Assembly (NCBI RefSeq): GCF_000420725.1
Contig: NZ_ATVM01000010.1
Span: 40,720-104,719, forward strand
Direction of reading: 5' to 3'
DNA length: 64,000 bases
Origin: Marinococcus halotolerans DSM 16375
Lineage (GTDB): Bacteria > Bacillota > Bacilli > Bacillales > Marinococcaceae
Below are positions 21,986 to 33,285 of this stretch, in pieces. Each line of letters starts with the position of its first letter. Positions within the stretch are counted from its first letter, which is position 1. The notes beneath the pieces are model-generated. The model did no database searches. It worked only from the letters and a program-made list of their open reading frames with translations, and was not told the origin of the DNA. A program made the position numbers and the translations under genes.

Positions 21986-23769
21986 TAGGACGGACGCATC
22001 ATTGCGGAGACATTCAGGAGGCGCTGATAGGTGAAAAAGTACGATTGAAAGGATGGGCCCAGACCCGCCGGGATTTGGGCCAGGTGGTCTTTATTGATCT
22101 CAGGGACCGCTCGGGAATCGTACAGATAGTAGCGACTCCGGAACAGTCTGAGGAAGCACTGAACGCAGCGGAAAGGGTCCGGAGTGAATACGTGCTTGAC
22201 GTAGAAGGAATTGTCGTGCAGCGCGATGAAGAAACGTACAATGAAAAAATTCCGACCGGAAAGGTGGAAGTCCGTGTCGATAAGCTATCGATTATGAATG
22301 CCTCGAAGCCGCTGCCGTTTCAAATTGAAGCAGATACTAATGTTTCTGAAGACGTGCGGCTCCGCTACCGCTACCTTGACCTTCGGCGCCCGGATATGCA
22401 GGAGACGTTCAAGCTCCGTCACCAGACGACGAAGTTTATCCGCCGTTTTCTCGATGACCGTGACTTTTTCGATATGGAAACGCCAATGCTCACTAAAAGC
22501 ACGCCTGAAGGGGCAAGAGACTATCTGGTGCCAAGCCGGGTCCATCCCGGGGAGTTTTATGCTCTGCCCCAGTCCCCGCAGCTGTTTAAACAGCTTTTAA
22601 TGGTCTCAGGTTTTGAACGTTATTACCAGATCGTGCGCTGCTTCCGGGATGAGGACCTACGTGCCGACCGGCAGCCGGAATTCACCCAGGTGGACATCGA
22701 AACGGCCTTTCTGGACACAGAGGACCTTTTCTCCATGATGGAAACAATGATGGCCGGGCTGTTGAAGGAGACGCGCGGGGTCGACATTGAAACACCGTTC
22801 CCCCGTATGACGTATTATGAAGCGATGAACCGCTACGGCTCCGACAAACCGGAAACCAGGTTTGGCATGGAGCTTGTGGAACTGACCGAGGTGTTGAAAA
22901 ACAGCGATTTTAAAGTATTCAAAAATGCTGCGGCTTCGGGAGGCATTATTAAAGGACTGAATGTCAAAGGCGTGGCTAACCAAATGTCGCGCAAAGAAAT
23001 TGACGATTTGGCAGAATTCGTGGCTGCTTACGGAGCCAAAGGGCTCGCCTGGCTGAAGGTAGAAGAAAATGAACTGAAAGGCCCGGTTGCAAAGTTTCTG
23101 AGCGATGAAGAAACAGTGTCGCTCCGGGAAGCGATGGGGGCAGAAGCAGAGGATCTGTTGTTCTTTGGAGCAGACAGCCACCAGGTAGTCTGGGATTCTC
23201 TTGGCGCCCTGCGCCTGAAATTCGGAAAAGAGCTCGATATGATTGACCGCAGCACGTTTAATTTCCTTTGGGTCACAGAATTTCCTTTGATGGAGTATAA
23301 CAAGGACGAAGACCGTTATGTAGCAATGCACCATCCATTTACACGACCTGTGGAGGGCGATGCCCACCTGCTCGAAACAAAGCCGGAAGACATCAGAGCG
23401 GAGGCTTACGACCTCGTTTTGAATGGCTATGAAATTGGCGGGGGATCGCAGCGTATTTATGAAAAAGATCTGCAGGAAAGAATGTTTACGGCTCTTGGAT
23501 TTAATAAGGAAGAGGCGAAAGAACAGTTTGATTTTCTTATGGAAGCCTTTGATTACGGCGCACCGCCGCACGGCGGCATAGCGTTTGGTCTTGACCGGAT
23601 CGTCATGATTCTCGCGGGCAGAAATAACCTTAGAGATACGATCGCCTTCCCGAAAACGGCCAGCGCCACCGATCCATTAACTCAGGCACCTGGGAAAGTA
23701 AGCAGCAGACAGCTGGATGAACTGCATCTTAAGCTCGATGTGTTTGAAAAAGAGGATGAAGACGAATAA
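21982..23769 (+). CDS. aspS: Aspartyl-tRNA synthetase
   Basis: Class II synthetase of the bacterial type: N-terminal OB fold ([23 protein letters not shown]), catalytic core with [11 protein letters not shown] and [16 protein letters not shown], an inserted GAD domain, and motif 3 ([13 protein letters not shown]) near the C-terminus. 595 residues. Whether it also charges Asn cannot be told from this sequence alone. It ends five bases from the stop of a convergent small gene. Confidence 0.97.
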   Translation: MIGRTHHCGDIQEALIGEKVRLKGWAQTRRDLGQVVFIDLRDRSGIVQIVATPEQSEEALNAAERVRSEYVLDVEGIVVQRDEETYNEKIPTGKVEVRVDKLSIMNASKPLPFQIEADTNVSEDVRLRYRYLDLRRPDMQETFKLRHQTTKFIRRFLDDRDFFDMETPMLTKSTPEGARDYLVPSRVHPGEFYALPQSPQLFKQLLMVSGFERYYQIVRCFRDEDLRADRQPEFTQVDIETAFLDTEDLFSMMETMMAGLLKETRGVDIETPFPRMTYYEAMNRYGSDKPETRFGMELVELTEVLKNSDFKVFKNAAASGGIIKGLNVKGVANQMSRKEIDDLAEFVAAYGAKGLAWLKVEENELKGPVAKFLSDEETVSLREAMGAEAEDLLFFGADSHQVVWDSLGALRLKFGKELDMIDRSTFNFLWVTEFPLMEYNKDEDRYVAMHHPFTRPVEGDAHLLETKPEDIRAEAYDLVLNGYEIGGGSQRIYEKDLQERMFTALGFNKEEAKEQFDFLMEAFDYGAPPHGGIAFGLDRIVMILAGRNNLRDTIAFPKTASATDPLTQAPGKVSSRQLDELHLKLDVFEKEDEDE

Positions 23770-23773
23770 AAAG

Positions 23774-24070
23774 CTATAAATGGTCAAGCTGATGGAACTG
23801 ATCAACAAAAGCCTCGGGATCTGAATTGATCTGGAAGGTACGGATGCCCTGGATCGTATGAATATAAAGAAAGCCTATTTTTCCAGTTTCATAACGGTAG
23901 GAAACATCGAGTACTTCCTTGAGAGGATAAGAGATCTCCTGATCGTGCCCGTAGGCAATGTGATCTTCTTTTAAACAAAGAGGGACTTCCACAGGAACCC
24001 GTTTTTTCTGGAAATCCTCAATTACTTGTTCTGTATACGTTGCATTAAGCCTGGCTAGTGTCTCTGTCAT
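23774..24070 (-). CDS. Conserved-looking hypothetical protein, 98 aa
   Basis: Not recognised. A short helical N-terminus (LARLNATYTEQVIEDFQKKR) is followed by alternating hydrophobic strands (LKEVLDVSYRYETGKIGFLYIHTIQGIRTFQI) and a C-terminal helix, a pattern that could be a small PH-like fold. No signal peptide or membrane helix. A good ribosome site (AAAGGAG, six bases before ATG) and coding-like composition support it as real. It is divergent from the 6S RNA gene. Confidence 0.7.
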   Translation of the reverse strand: MTETLARLNATYTEQVIEDFQKKRVPVEVPLCLKEDHIAYGHDQEISYPLKEVLDVSYRYETGKIGFLYIHTIQGIRTFQINSDPEAFVDQFHQLDHL

Positions 24071-24121
24071 TATCTGCTCCTTTTAAGGCTCTATGCACCT
24101 TAGAATGATATGGTAACGTTC

Positions 24122-24150
24122 TTGACCGAATTATACGAAAGTGCTAATAT
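24122..24150 (+). promoter_or_regulatory. Promoter of 6S RNA
   Basis: TTGACC (24122-24127), 17 bp, and TAATAT (24145-24150) with an extended -10 TG at 24142-24143. Confidence 0.75.
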
Positions 24151-24159
24151 ATAATCAAA

Positions 24160-24357
24160 CAATGTGAAGAGTCCTGAGGTGTTCGTGAAGCACTGATCGT
24201 TTTGAGCCAACACTTTCACATTGGGAGCCTGTCGTCTTGTTCTGGAGTACAAGCCTCAATGTTTGGGGAAGTATGAACGAACAAGCAAGGCACCCACCTG
24301 CCATGAGCAGGTTCAAAAACAAGTTCGTTTGACGGCACATTGGGACTCTTCCTGTTT
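24160..24357 (+). ncRNA. ssrS: 6S RNA (RNA polymerase regulator)
   Basis: Roughly 195-nt RNA. The ends pair (GAAGAGTCC near 24167-24175 with GGGACTCTTC near 24342-24351). Internal segments such as TTGAGCCAACACTTT, TTGTTCTGGAGTACAAGCCTC and ACCCACCTGCCATGAGCAGGTTC match what I recall of Bacillus 6S-1 (BsrA), and B. subtilis bsrA also lies next to aspS. 6S RNA mimics an open promoter and holds sigma-A RNA polymerase in stationary phase. No protein-coding frame explains the stretch. Confidence 0.88.
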
Positions 24358-24376
24358 TATTTAAATTGTTATGAAT

Positions 24377-24411
24377 CCTCCGGCGCGTGAACAGTGCACC
24401 GGAGGTTTTTT
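24377..24411 (+). terminator. Terminator between 6S RNA and the sensor kinase
   Basis: The stem CCTCCGG/CCGGAGG, extended past one mismatch (24377-24405), is followed by TTTTTT. It lies before the kinase start I chose, which argues against any upstream start. Confidence 0.85.
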
Positions 24412-24473
24412 ACATAAACCCCGCGAAACTGGTGAATCCTCATGGCAGTAAGAGAAACGCAGGTGAACATACA

Positions 24474-26657
24474 TTGAGAAAACTCCGCTCTAAGCTTCTG
24501 GTAATCACCTTAATTATAACAGCGCTTCCGCTGTTGATTTTTGGCGTGGTTTTGTTCGAATCACAGCGTTCAGAAATGGAATCCCAGCTTGAGGGCTCTT
24601 TATTTTCGCTGTCCAATAATCTGTCATTAACGATGGAGAGCGTTTTATCGGAACGCATGAATGACCTGGACATGATGACAATGAATCCTGTTTTACAGGA
24701 TGAGAATTCGGAGCCTTCCGACATACGAAACGAACTCGAACAAATGGTGGAAGCGGAAAATTTATATATGGGAATTGTTTACATAGATACAAATGGGGAT
24801 ATTGTTACGTCCACCCGTGATGAAGTGATAGGCAAAAATGTTTCTGACCGCATATGGTACCAGAAAGCCCGGGAGGGGAATTCAACGCTTGAAGAAGCGT
24901 TTATAGACCCCATTTTAAAGCAGCCGATTATTCCTCTGGCAGCCCCGGTGGAAAATGATGCAGGGAACGTGACAGCTGTAATTTCTCCCTCGATTAATGA
25001 AAATGAGCTGTGGGAAGTGCTCTGGCAGCGCCTGAATAAAATGGGGGAGCATGAACGCTTTTCCGGTCAGGCCTTTGTTGTTAATAATGAAGGGGAGTAT
25101 ATTGCCTATCCGAACGCAGGCTACGTGCTTGAGGAAAGCTTTCTTGAAGAGCAGGGAATGGATGAGAATTCTATTGAAGAGCTGATCGACGGGCAGGAGG
25201 AGCAGCTGATTGAGCACGGAAATGATGTTTCCGTCGTTACCCCGGTGGAGAACGTAGGGAGTCTGGCAAATGAATGGTACGTAGGCTATACAGTGCCAAA
25301 AAGCGGGTTTTATGCGAATCTCCGGCAGCTTGTGTACAGCTACTTGTTTGTTTTCAGCATTGTTTTGATTATTACGGTGTTTGCCGTTTTTAAGCTGTCC
25401 AAATACATTGTCCATCCTGTCGAGCGTCTCGCAGAAGCGACAAGCCGTTTTGCGATAGGTAAAAAAGTATTTCCGCTGCAAACGAATGCCTACGAAGAAG
25501 TGGACGTGCTGACTAATACATTTAATCATATGTCAGAGCAGCTTGAAGAAAGAGAGCGGGGGCACCGTCAGTCGACGATGATTCTGGAGACGACAGATAA
25601 CGGGGTAATAGCTGTCTCGAGAGATTTCACGAATATTACTACGTTTAATGCAATGTGCGAAAGGCTGTTTGGGCTTGACCGTAAAGAGGCGCTTGGTCAA
25701 TCCGTGCAGCAGGTAATGGAAAAATCCGAAGACTTCCGGAGGTTTGCCCGGGAAATAGAAGAACACCGCCTGAATGACATGCAGCTCGAGATGAAAGAAA
25801 TTGAAGTGCCAATCAATGGCAAAAGCCGGACCTTTCTGGTGAATATGACAACTCTTCCGCCTATAGACGCTCAGGAGTCCTCGGAGGGCATCGTGCTTAT
25901 CTTCAATGATATTACAGAAAAAAAAGATATGGAAACTGAGCTTGTCCGCAGTGAAAAGCTGAAAATGGTCGGACAGCTCTCTGCAGGATTTGCACATGAA
26001 ATCAGAAATCCGCTCACAACTATTAAAGGGTTCGTGCAGCTGTTCCGCCAGTCGGCGAAGAAAGAAAAGGATATTCAGCATTACGATTTAGTGCTGAACG
26101 AAATTGACCGGATGAACAGCATTGTGGAAGACTTGCTCGGCCTCGCCAGACCTACGGGTGCCGGGGATGAACACGCTATTCAGGTGAACAGTCTGCTTGA
26201 AGAGCTGCTCGAGTTGTACAGCCAGCAGGCTGTAAAAAACAAAACGTTCATTTATACAAATTTTGATGATCTTCCGGAAATAATCGGGGATCGAAAGAAG
26301 TTATCCCAGGTGTTTGTGAACCTGATTAAAAATGGGCTGGAAGCGATGCCGGAGGGAGGCGTGCTGCGGGTGGAAACCTCCATGCATTGGACCGGGGAGC
26401 TGTATTTTGAAGTGAAAATAAAGGACACGGGAAGCGGTATGAATGAAGAACAGCTGCAGAAAATCGGCAATCCTTTTTATACAACCAAATCAAACGGAAC
26501 CGGTCTCGGGCTGATGACCGTGTTTCAAATTGTGGAAGATTTTAAAGGAACGCTGGAGGTTGATTCCGCTCCCGGTAGCGGGACCGAATTTAATGTGCGG
26601 CTGCCAGCGCAGCTGGCCGGAGAAACGATGAGCAGCGATAGTCAAAATGCAAATTAA
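24474..26657 (+). CDS. Membrane PAS sensor histidine kinase (orphan)
   Basis: 727-residue sensor kinase: TM1 (LLVITLIITALPLLIFGVVL), a large extracellular Cache-type domain, TM2 (LFVFSIVLIITVFAVF) near residue 310, HAMP, PAS (ILETTDNGVIAVSRD), HisKA with phospho-accepting His508 in FAHEIRNPLT, and HATPase_c (NLIKNGLEAMPEGG, DTGSGM, GTGLGL). No response regulator is adjacent, so it may feed the Spo0 phosphorelay as KinA-E do (inference). TTG start at 24474 with AGGTGA seven bases upstream; an earlier ATG at 24387 lies inside a terminator. Confidence 0.85.
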   Translation: MRKLRSKLLVITLIITALPLLIFGVVLFESQRSEMESQLEGSLFSLSNNLSLTMESVLSERMNDLDMMTMNPVLQDENSEPSDIRNELEQMVEAENLYMGIVYIDTNGDIVTSTRDEVIGKNVSDRIWYQKAREGNSTLEEAFIDPILKQPIIPLAAPVENDAGNVTAVISPSINENELWEVLWQRLNKMGEHERFSGQAFVVNNEGEYIAYPNAGYVLEESFLEEQGMDENSIEELIDGQEEQLIEHGNDVSVVTPVENVGSLANEWYVGYTVPKSGFYANLRQLVYSYLFVFSIVLIITVFAVFKLSKYIVHPVERLAEATSRFAIGKKVFPLQTNAYEEVDVLTNTFNHMSEQLEERERGHRQSTMILETTDNGVIAVSRDFTNITTFNAMCERLFGLDRKEALGQSVQQVMEKSEDFRRFAREIEEHRLNDMQLEMKEIEVPINGKSRTFLVNMTTLPPIDAQESSEGIVLIFNDITEKKDMETELVRSEKLKMVGQLSAGFAHEIRNPLTTIKGFVQLFRQSAKKEKDIQHYDLVLNEIDRMNSIVEDLLGLARPTGAGDEHAIQVNSLLEELLELYSQQAVKNKTFIYTNFDDLPEIIGDRKKLSQVFVNLIKNGLEAMPEGGVLRVETSMHWTGELYFEVKIKDTGSGMNEEQLQKIGNPFYTTKSNGTGLGLMTVFQIVEDFKGTLEVDSAPGSGTEFNVRLPAQLAGETMSSDSQNAN

Positions 26658-26686
26658 AGACGCCTCCACCTAAGGCGTCTTTTTTG
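26658..26686 (+). terminator. Terminator after the sensor kinase
   Basis: An eight-bp stem AGACGCCT/AGGCGTCT (26658-26665 with 26673-26680) is followed by TTTTTT. Confidence 0.88.
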
Positions 26687-26728
26687 TGCGTAATCCCGTT
26701 GCGCAAGGCAAAGGCAGAATTAAGCAGC

Positions 26729-28012
26729 TTATGTTTTTTTCTTTGCTGGTTTAATCTGGCGGTACACGTCCGCCAGGGATTTTTCAAATTTACTGTTATT
26801 TTTCGGCTCGTAATATTGCTCGTTTTTAATCTTGTCCGGCAGATACTGCTGCGGCACCCATCCCCGTTCGTCGTTGTGCGGATACTCATATTCGCTGCCG
26901 CGGCCGAGGGCCTCTGCCCCTTTGTAATGCGAATCCCGGAGGTGGGAGGGGATAGACGGCGTGCCTGCCTTCAGCATTGCCTCCCGGGCGGCATCAAGCG
27001 CTTTGTAGGCGCTGTTTGATTTTGGGGAGAGGCAGAGCTCTATAACGGCATCTGCGAGCGGGATTCTTCCTTCAGGGAAGCCCAGCCGTTCGGCGGCTTC
27101 AACAGCAGCCAGGGCTCTTGGTCCTGCCTGGGGGCTTGCCAGCCCGATATCCTCATAGGCGGTGACGATAAGCCGGCGGCCGATGCTGATTAAGTCCCCT
27201 GCTTCAATTAAACGGGCCAGGTAATGAAGCGCAGCGTCCGGGTCACTGCCCCGGATGGATTTTTGGAAGGCGGAAAGCACGTCGTAATGGTGATCGCCGT
27301 CTTTATCATGAGTGAAGCGCTTTTGTTGAATGCACTCCTCAGCGACCCTCTGAGTAATGCGGATGATCCCGTCTTTATTCGGCTTTGTGCTGAGCACGGC
27401 AAGCTCAAGCGCATTAAGCGCAGCACGCACGTCGCCGCCCCCCGCTTCGGCCAGATGCGTCTGTGCCTCTTCAGTTATTTCTGTCCGGTATGCGCCCATC
27501 CCATTCTGTGAATCACGGAGGCTGCGCTCAATCAGCTGCTTCATCTCCGGTATGGAAAGCGGCAGCACCTCAAATATGTGTGTGCGGCTGCGTATCGCCG
27601 GATTAATAGCATGGTAGGGATTGGCGGTCGTGGCTCCAATCATAATGATTAACCCGCTCTCAAGGTAGGGAAGCAGAAAATCCTGTTTCGTTTTATCAAG
27701 CCGGTGCACTTCATCCATAATGACAATCAGCTGGTCTGACATTTTGGCTTCCTGCACGGCGAGCTCCATGTCTTTTTTATTGTTCATAACGGCATTCATT
27801 TTTTTGAAGGAAATATCTGTACTTCCTGCGATGGCAGAAGCAATCGATGTTTTTCCTGTACCCGGGGGACCGTACAAAATCATGGAGGACAGCTTTTTTG
27901 TCTCCACCATACGGGCGATCATTTTACCTTCCCCGAGAATATGCTCCTGGCCGGCAACTTCTTCGATAGAGCCAGGACGCATCCGGTAGGCAAGAGGCTG
28001 TTTGGATGACAT
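26729..28012 (-). CDS. rarA: Replication-associated recombination protein RarA (MgsA)
   Basis: AAA+ ATPase acting at stalled replication forks. Family start PLAYRMRPGSIEEVAGQEHILG, Walker A YGPPGTGKTSIA near residue 50, Walker B VIMDEVHRL, sensor GATTANPYHAINPA, and the C-terminal tetramerisation domain with YEDIGLA and the EYEYPHNDERGWVPQQYLP ending. 427 residues. An extended -10 (TGATACAAT, 28047-28055 on the minus strand) lies about 35 bp upstream. Confidence 0.95.
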   Translation of the reverse strand: MSSKQPLAYRMRPGSIEEVAGQEHILGEGKMIARMVETKKLSSMILYGPPGTGKTSIASAIAGSTDISFKKMNAVMNNKKDMELAVQEAKMSDQLIVIMDEVHRLDKTKQDFLLPYLESGLIIMIGATTANPYHAINPAIRSRTHIFEVLPLSIPEMKQLIERSLRDSQNGMGAYRTEITEEAQTHLAEAGGGDVRAALNALELAVLSTKPNKDGIIRITQRVAEECIQQKRFTHDKDGDHHYDVLSAFQKSIRGSDPDAALHYLARLIEAGDLISIGRRLIVTAYEDIGLASPQAGPRALAAVEAAERLGFPEGRIPLADAVIELCLSPKSNSAYKALDAAREAMLKAGTPSIPSHLRDSHYKGAEALGRGSEYEYPHNDERGWVPQQYLPDKIKNEQYYEPKNNSKFEKSLADVYRQIKPAKKKT

Positions 28013-28091
28013 GGAGTTTCTCCTTTCGTAAACATTTCACAGGGAAATTGTATCATGTTTTCTCATTTATGAGGATGAACAGCGAACTGCA

Positions 28092-28119
28092 GGTATGATA
28101 TACTGACATTAATTCCAAC
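28092..28119 (+). promoter_or_regulatory. Possible cymR control region
   Basis: TATGAT/TATACT -10-like sequences (28094-28104) are followed by AATTCCAAC (28111-28119), resembling the GGAAT/ATTCC half of CymR-type Rrf2 sites. This is a weak match, suggested for autoregulation only. Confidence 0.2.
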
Positions 28120-28232
28120 TGTTTTTATCAGCATTAGAAATGAGCAATCAGGTGACAAAGCAACTAACCAATCAGCAGGATCATTGAAGACGTAACAGGT
28201 ATTGACAGGCCTGACAGGAAGGGATGACGGCA

Positions 28233-28652
28233 TTGAAAATTTCAACTAAAGGCAGATACGGATTGACGATTATGATGGCGCTTGCGAGAAAGCATGGAAG
28301 CGGTCCTACATCCTTAAAATCAATTGCACGGGACCATAACCTTTCCGAGCATTATTTGGAGCAGCTGATCGCTCCGCTTCGGAATGCAAGTCTCGTGAAA
28401 AGCGTAAGAGGGGCCTACGGCGGCTATATGCTTTCGAAAGAACCGGCGGACATTACAGCGGGTGATATTATCCGTGTCCTGGAAGGCCCGATCAGCCCGG
28501 TCGAAGTCCTCGATGACGAAGAGCCGGCCAAACGGGACTTGTGGCTGAAAATCCGGGACGCTGTAAAGGATGTGCTCGATAGTACTACGCTTGATTATCT
28601 GGCGGAGTATCAGGGCGATGAAGAACAGGAAAATTATATGTTTTATATTTAA
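28233..28652 (+). CDS. cymR: Rrf2-type regulator CymR
   Basis: Master repressor of cysteine and sulfur metabolism, in B. subtilis acting with CysK. Winged HTH with GPTSLKSIARDHNLSEHYLEQL, the wing RGAYGGYML, and the family stretch GDIIRVLEGPISPVEVL; it has no Fe-S cysteines, as expected for CymR. I prefer the TTG at 28233, which gives the family start MKISTKGRYGLT, with GGAAGGG nine bases upstream; the ATG at 28224 sits directly on that site. It is followed by its own terminator, then two accessory genes and iscS. Confidence 0.9.
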   Translation: MKISTKGRYGLTIMMALARKHGSGPTSLKSIARDHNLSEHYLEQLIAPLRNASLVKSVRGAYGGYMLSKEPADITAGDIIRVLEGPISPVEVLDDEEPAKRDLWLKIRDAVKDVLDSTTLDYLAEYQGDEEQENYMFYI

Positions 28653-28681
28653 TTCCTGAAGGTATGAAAAGTATACATGCG

Positions 28682-28717
28682 AAATCTCCACGCCGCATCC
28701 GGCATGGAGATTTTTTT
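28682..28717 (+). terminator. Terminator after cymR
   Basis: A nine-bp stem AAATCTCCA/TGGAGATTT, extended past one mismatch by GCCG/CGGC, is followed by a run of T. Confidence 0.88.
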
Positions 28718-28745
28718 ATGATAAATTTTTCAGGGGGGACGGGCC

Positions 28746-29468
28746 GTGGCCGTAGAAAATATTATCGTTGTTGTAATCTTTTTACTGATCCAGCTATTTG
28801 CAGATAAATTAATATCATCCGAAAAAATCGGGCGCTTCAACTGGCTGTCATTTTCCGGAGGAGTGGCTGTTTCGTTTATTTTTGTGTACATACTTCCGTA
28901 TCTGCATGATGAACAAAGCAAATACGGGGAAAGTTCTTTTCGGGGTCTGACGTTTGAGTCGGAATTTTATCTGCTCAGCCTGGTCGGGCTCATCATTTAC
29001 TTTGTGATTCACAATTTTGCGGTACGGGCCTATCATTCTACGAGCAGAGGGGAGGGGCAGTTTTTCTGGATTCAAATTGCCTTTTTCGCCCTGTATAACA
29101 GTATGGTCGCCTACACAGTGTTCGGATCCGATGTAGAGGGCTTGCAAACAGTCTTTTACGGAGTGGCAATTGGACTTCATTTTATGGCGATCTCGCATGA
29201 CCTGCACCGGGAAGATGCCGGTCGGTACAAGCGGGGAAGGTATTATCTGGCAGGAGGTATTTTATTTGGCTGGATATTTGCCATTGTGTTTACGCTGCCG
29301 GAAATTGTGCTGGCCATTACGTTTGCGGTTATTGCGGGTGCCATGATATTTAATGTGTTGAAAAAGGAAATGCCGACAGAGGAATCGGCTCATCTGCCGA
29401 CCTTTTTATGGGCAGCACTCATCTATACCGTCGTAACGGAAGTGTTGAAGCTGCTGTTTAATTGGTAA
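28746..29468 (+). CDS. Polytopic membrane protein of unknown function
   Basis: 240 residues with about seven or eight hydrophobic helices (for example IIVVVIFLLIQLFADKLI, FSGGVAVSFIFVYILPYL, LLSLVGLIIYFVIHNFAV, ILFGWIFAIVFTLPEIVLAI). The GGVAVSFIFVYILPYLHD segment and an AIGLHFMAISHDLH helix with His recall ZIP-type metal transporters, but no firm motif allows that call. GTG start after a G-rich site (CAGGGGGGACGG). It has no partner gene in the same direction within an operon; the next gene runs the other way. It is not part of the B. subtilis cymR-iscS block. Confidence 0.75.
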   Translation: MAVENIIVVVIFLLIQLFADKLISSEKIGRFNWLSFSGGVAVSFIFVYILPYLHDEQSKYGESSFRGLTFESEFYLLSLVGLIIYFVIHNFAVRAYHSTSRGEGQFFWIQIAFFALYNSMVAYTVFGSDVEGLQTVFYGVAIGLHFMAISHDLHREDAGRYKRGRYYLAGGILFGWIFAIVFTLPEIVLAITFAVIAGAMIFNVLKKEMPTEESAHLPTFLWAALIYTVVTEVLKLLFNW

Positions 29469-29503
29469 GAGTTTCTTCGTATAAAAAAAGCAAACATTTC
29501 TGA

Positions 29504-30103
29504 TTAAAGATCATATTTAAGTGCAAGCTCGGCTGCCCGCAGCCGGGTATCGACTGTTTGATGCTCTTCAAGCAGCTCCCTGACCGTTTCAATCGCTTTG
29601 CCCTTCAGCACCCCGCCGCTGATAAACGCTACATCAAAGATGATTTCATTCAGCACGTCCAGGTGATGGGTTAAATCTGTAATGGTTTTTGGCGAGCGCA
29701 GAGAGGCCTGCAGCTCTTTACTGAAATCATTACGGTTAAGCGGCTCTTTGTTAAAAAACCAGCTGACGGTCTTTTGATGGGGATAGCCGAGCCCCTTTTT
29801 TTGGTTATCAACGTTTGGTACATAAATGTACTGGGAGGTGACTGTGCAGAAATATACGTCGCGGTTGTTGTCGTCAGGAACGATCACAAGGTCGTCTATT
29901 TTCATCTGGGAAATAAAATTGTATACATTGGTGGCGCCTTCGTCCATATCAAAGCGGGCCAATTCCTTTTTGACCTTCTCATAGCTGAGGCCGTTCAGGG
30001 ATTTGCCGATAGGATAACCAATAGCGATAAAATCATACTCTAAAAAATTATGCAGCTGGTTGGTGCCGTTAGGTAAAGGCCGGAGCATCCAAACATTTTT
30101 CAC
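29504..30103 (-). CDS. Stand-alone PUA-like domain protein resembling the Mrr-type restriction N-terminus
   Basis: 199 residues. The N-terminal part (MLRPLPNGTNQLHNFLEYDFIAIGYPI written in part: FLEYDFIAIGYPIGKSL, then MKIDDLVIVPD and VYFCTVTSQYIY) resembles the PUA/EVE-like domain that precedes the nuclease in Mrr-cat restriction proteins (COG4127 type). The C-terminal part is helical, with no PD-(D/E)xK nuclease motif visible. It may bind a modified base or nucleotide (inference). GTG start with only a weak G-rich site. It runs against its neighbours and is absent from this place in B. subtilis. Confidence 0.6.
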   Translation of the reverse strand: MKNVWMLRPLPNGTNQLHNFLEYDFIAIGYPIGKSLNGLSYEKVKKELARFDMDEGATNVYNFISQMKIDDLVIVPDDNNRDVYFCTVTSQYIYVPNVDNQKKGLGYPHQKTVSWFFNKEPLNRNDFSKELQASLRSPKTITDLTHHLDVLNEIIFDVAFISGGVLKGKAIETVRELLEEHQTVDTRLRAAELALKYDL

Positions 30104-30264
30104 TCACACATCCCGCACTTTCATAAAATAATAGGAAACAAAATATATATTACACGGGAAATGAAAGCACAGGCAAGGAAATAGACAAAAATTCTCCTAT
30201 TTGTTAATGTAAAAAATAATGTTATTACGATTACATGAAATAACTCCATTAGGAGGAGAAGAAT

Positions 30265-32513
<2,249 letters not shown>

Positions 32514-32613
32514 CGTTTTCCTTTTTCTTGATTTATGTTGGGGGCCGGGAAGGCTTTTCAATCACCCGGGATCGTGAAATAATACAGAAACAAGACTTGA
32601 AAAGGATGATAGT

Positions 32614-33276
32614 ATGGATAAAAATCAGCAGGCGATGGAGCATTTACAAAACGGGGAGTTTGAAGAAGCAGCAAGGCTTTTGAATGAACAGATGGAAGCG
32701 GAGCCTAATGACCCTGTCGCGTACATAAACTTTGGAAATCTGCTCGCCGAAGCAGGGGAAGACGATAAAGCCATCCGTTTTTTCACGAAGGCGCTGCAGA
32801 TAGATGAAACAGCCGCAACAGCTTATTACGGGGCCGGCAACGTATTATATAACCGCGAAGAGTACGCTGAGGCCATTACGATGTACAAGGGAGCCCAGCA
32901 GCAGGGGCTTGAAGACTCGAGTCTGTTTTTTATGCTGGGACTCAGCTACCTGCAGTCCGACCGTCTTCCGTATGCGATTGCCAACTTCAAGCGCTCCGTG
33001 GAGCTCGATGAATCAGACGCCGAAGCCAGATATTATTATGCCCTGTCACTCGCTCAGCAGGAGGAAGTCGACGAGGCTGAAGCAGAATTTAAAAAAGTGG
33101 TGGAGCAGGATCCGGACCATGCCGATGCCCACTATAATCTGGGAGTGGCTGCTCTGTTTAATGAACGGGCGGAAGAAGCGCTCAGCTTCTTCGAAAAAGC
33201 ACTTGAAGCAGAGCCTGAACATGCCTTGGCAGAGAACGGCAGACAGCAGGTTCAGCAGCTGCTAAGCGAAAAGTGA
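32614..33276 (+). CDS. Tetratricopeptide repeat protein (YrrB-like)
   Basis: 220 residues made almost wholly of about six 34-residue TPR units (for example AYINFGNLLAEAGEDDKAI, ARYYYALSLAQQEEVDEAE, AHYNLGVAALFNERAEEAL). TPR arrays hold protein partners; no enzyme domain is present. B. subtilis YrrB occupies the same place between mnmA and recD2. The partner is not known. Cytosolic: no signal peptide. recD2 follows nine bases later. Confidence 0.88.
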   Translation: MDKNQQAMEHLQNGEFEEAARLLNEQMEAEPNDPVAYINFGNLLAEAGEDDKAIRFFTKALQIDETAATAYYGAGNVLYNREEYAEAITMYKGAQQQGLEDSSLFFMLGLSYLQSDRLPYAIANFKRSVELDESDAEARYYYALSLAQQEEVDEAEAEFKKVVEQDPDHADAHYNLGVAALFNERAEEALSFFEKALEAEPEHALAENGRQQVQQLLSEK

Positions 33277-33285
33277 GGTTGTGCT

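Noticed and set aside
22657..23571. 304-codon minus-strand frame opposite aspS
   Set aside because: Antisense shadow of a clear synthetase gene, no recognisable motifs.
24155..24340. 61-codon minus-strand frame across the 6S RNA
   Set aside because: The stretch is explained by 6S RNA structure and promoter; the frame has no ribosome site.
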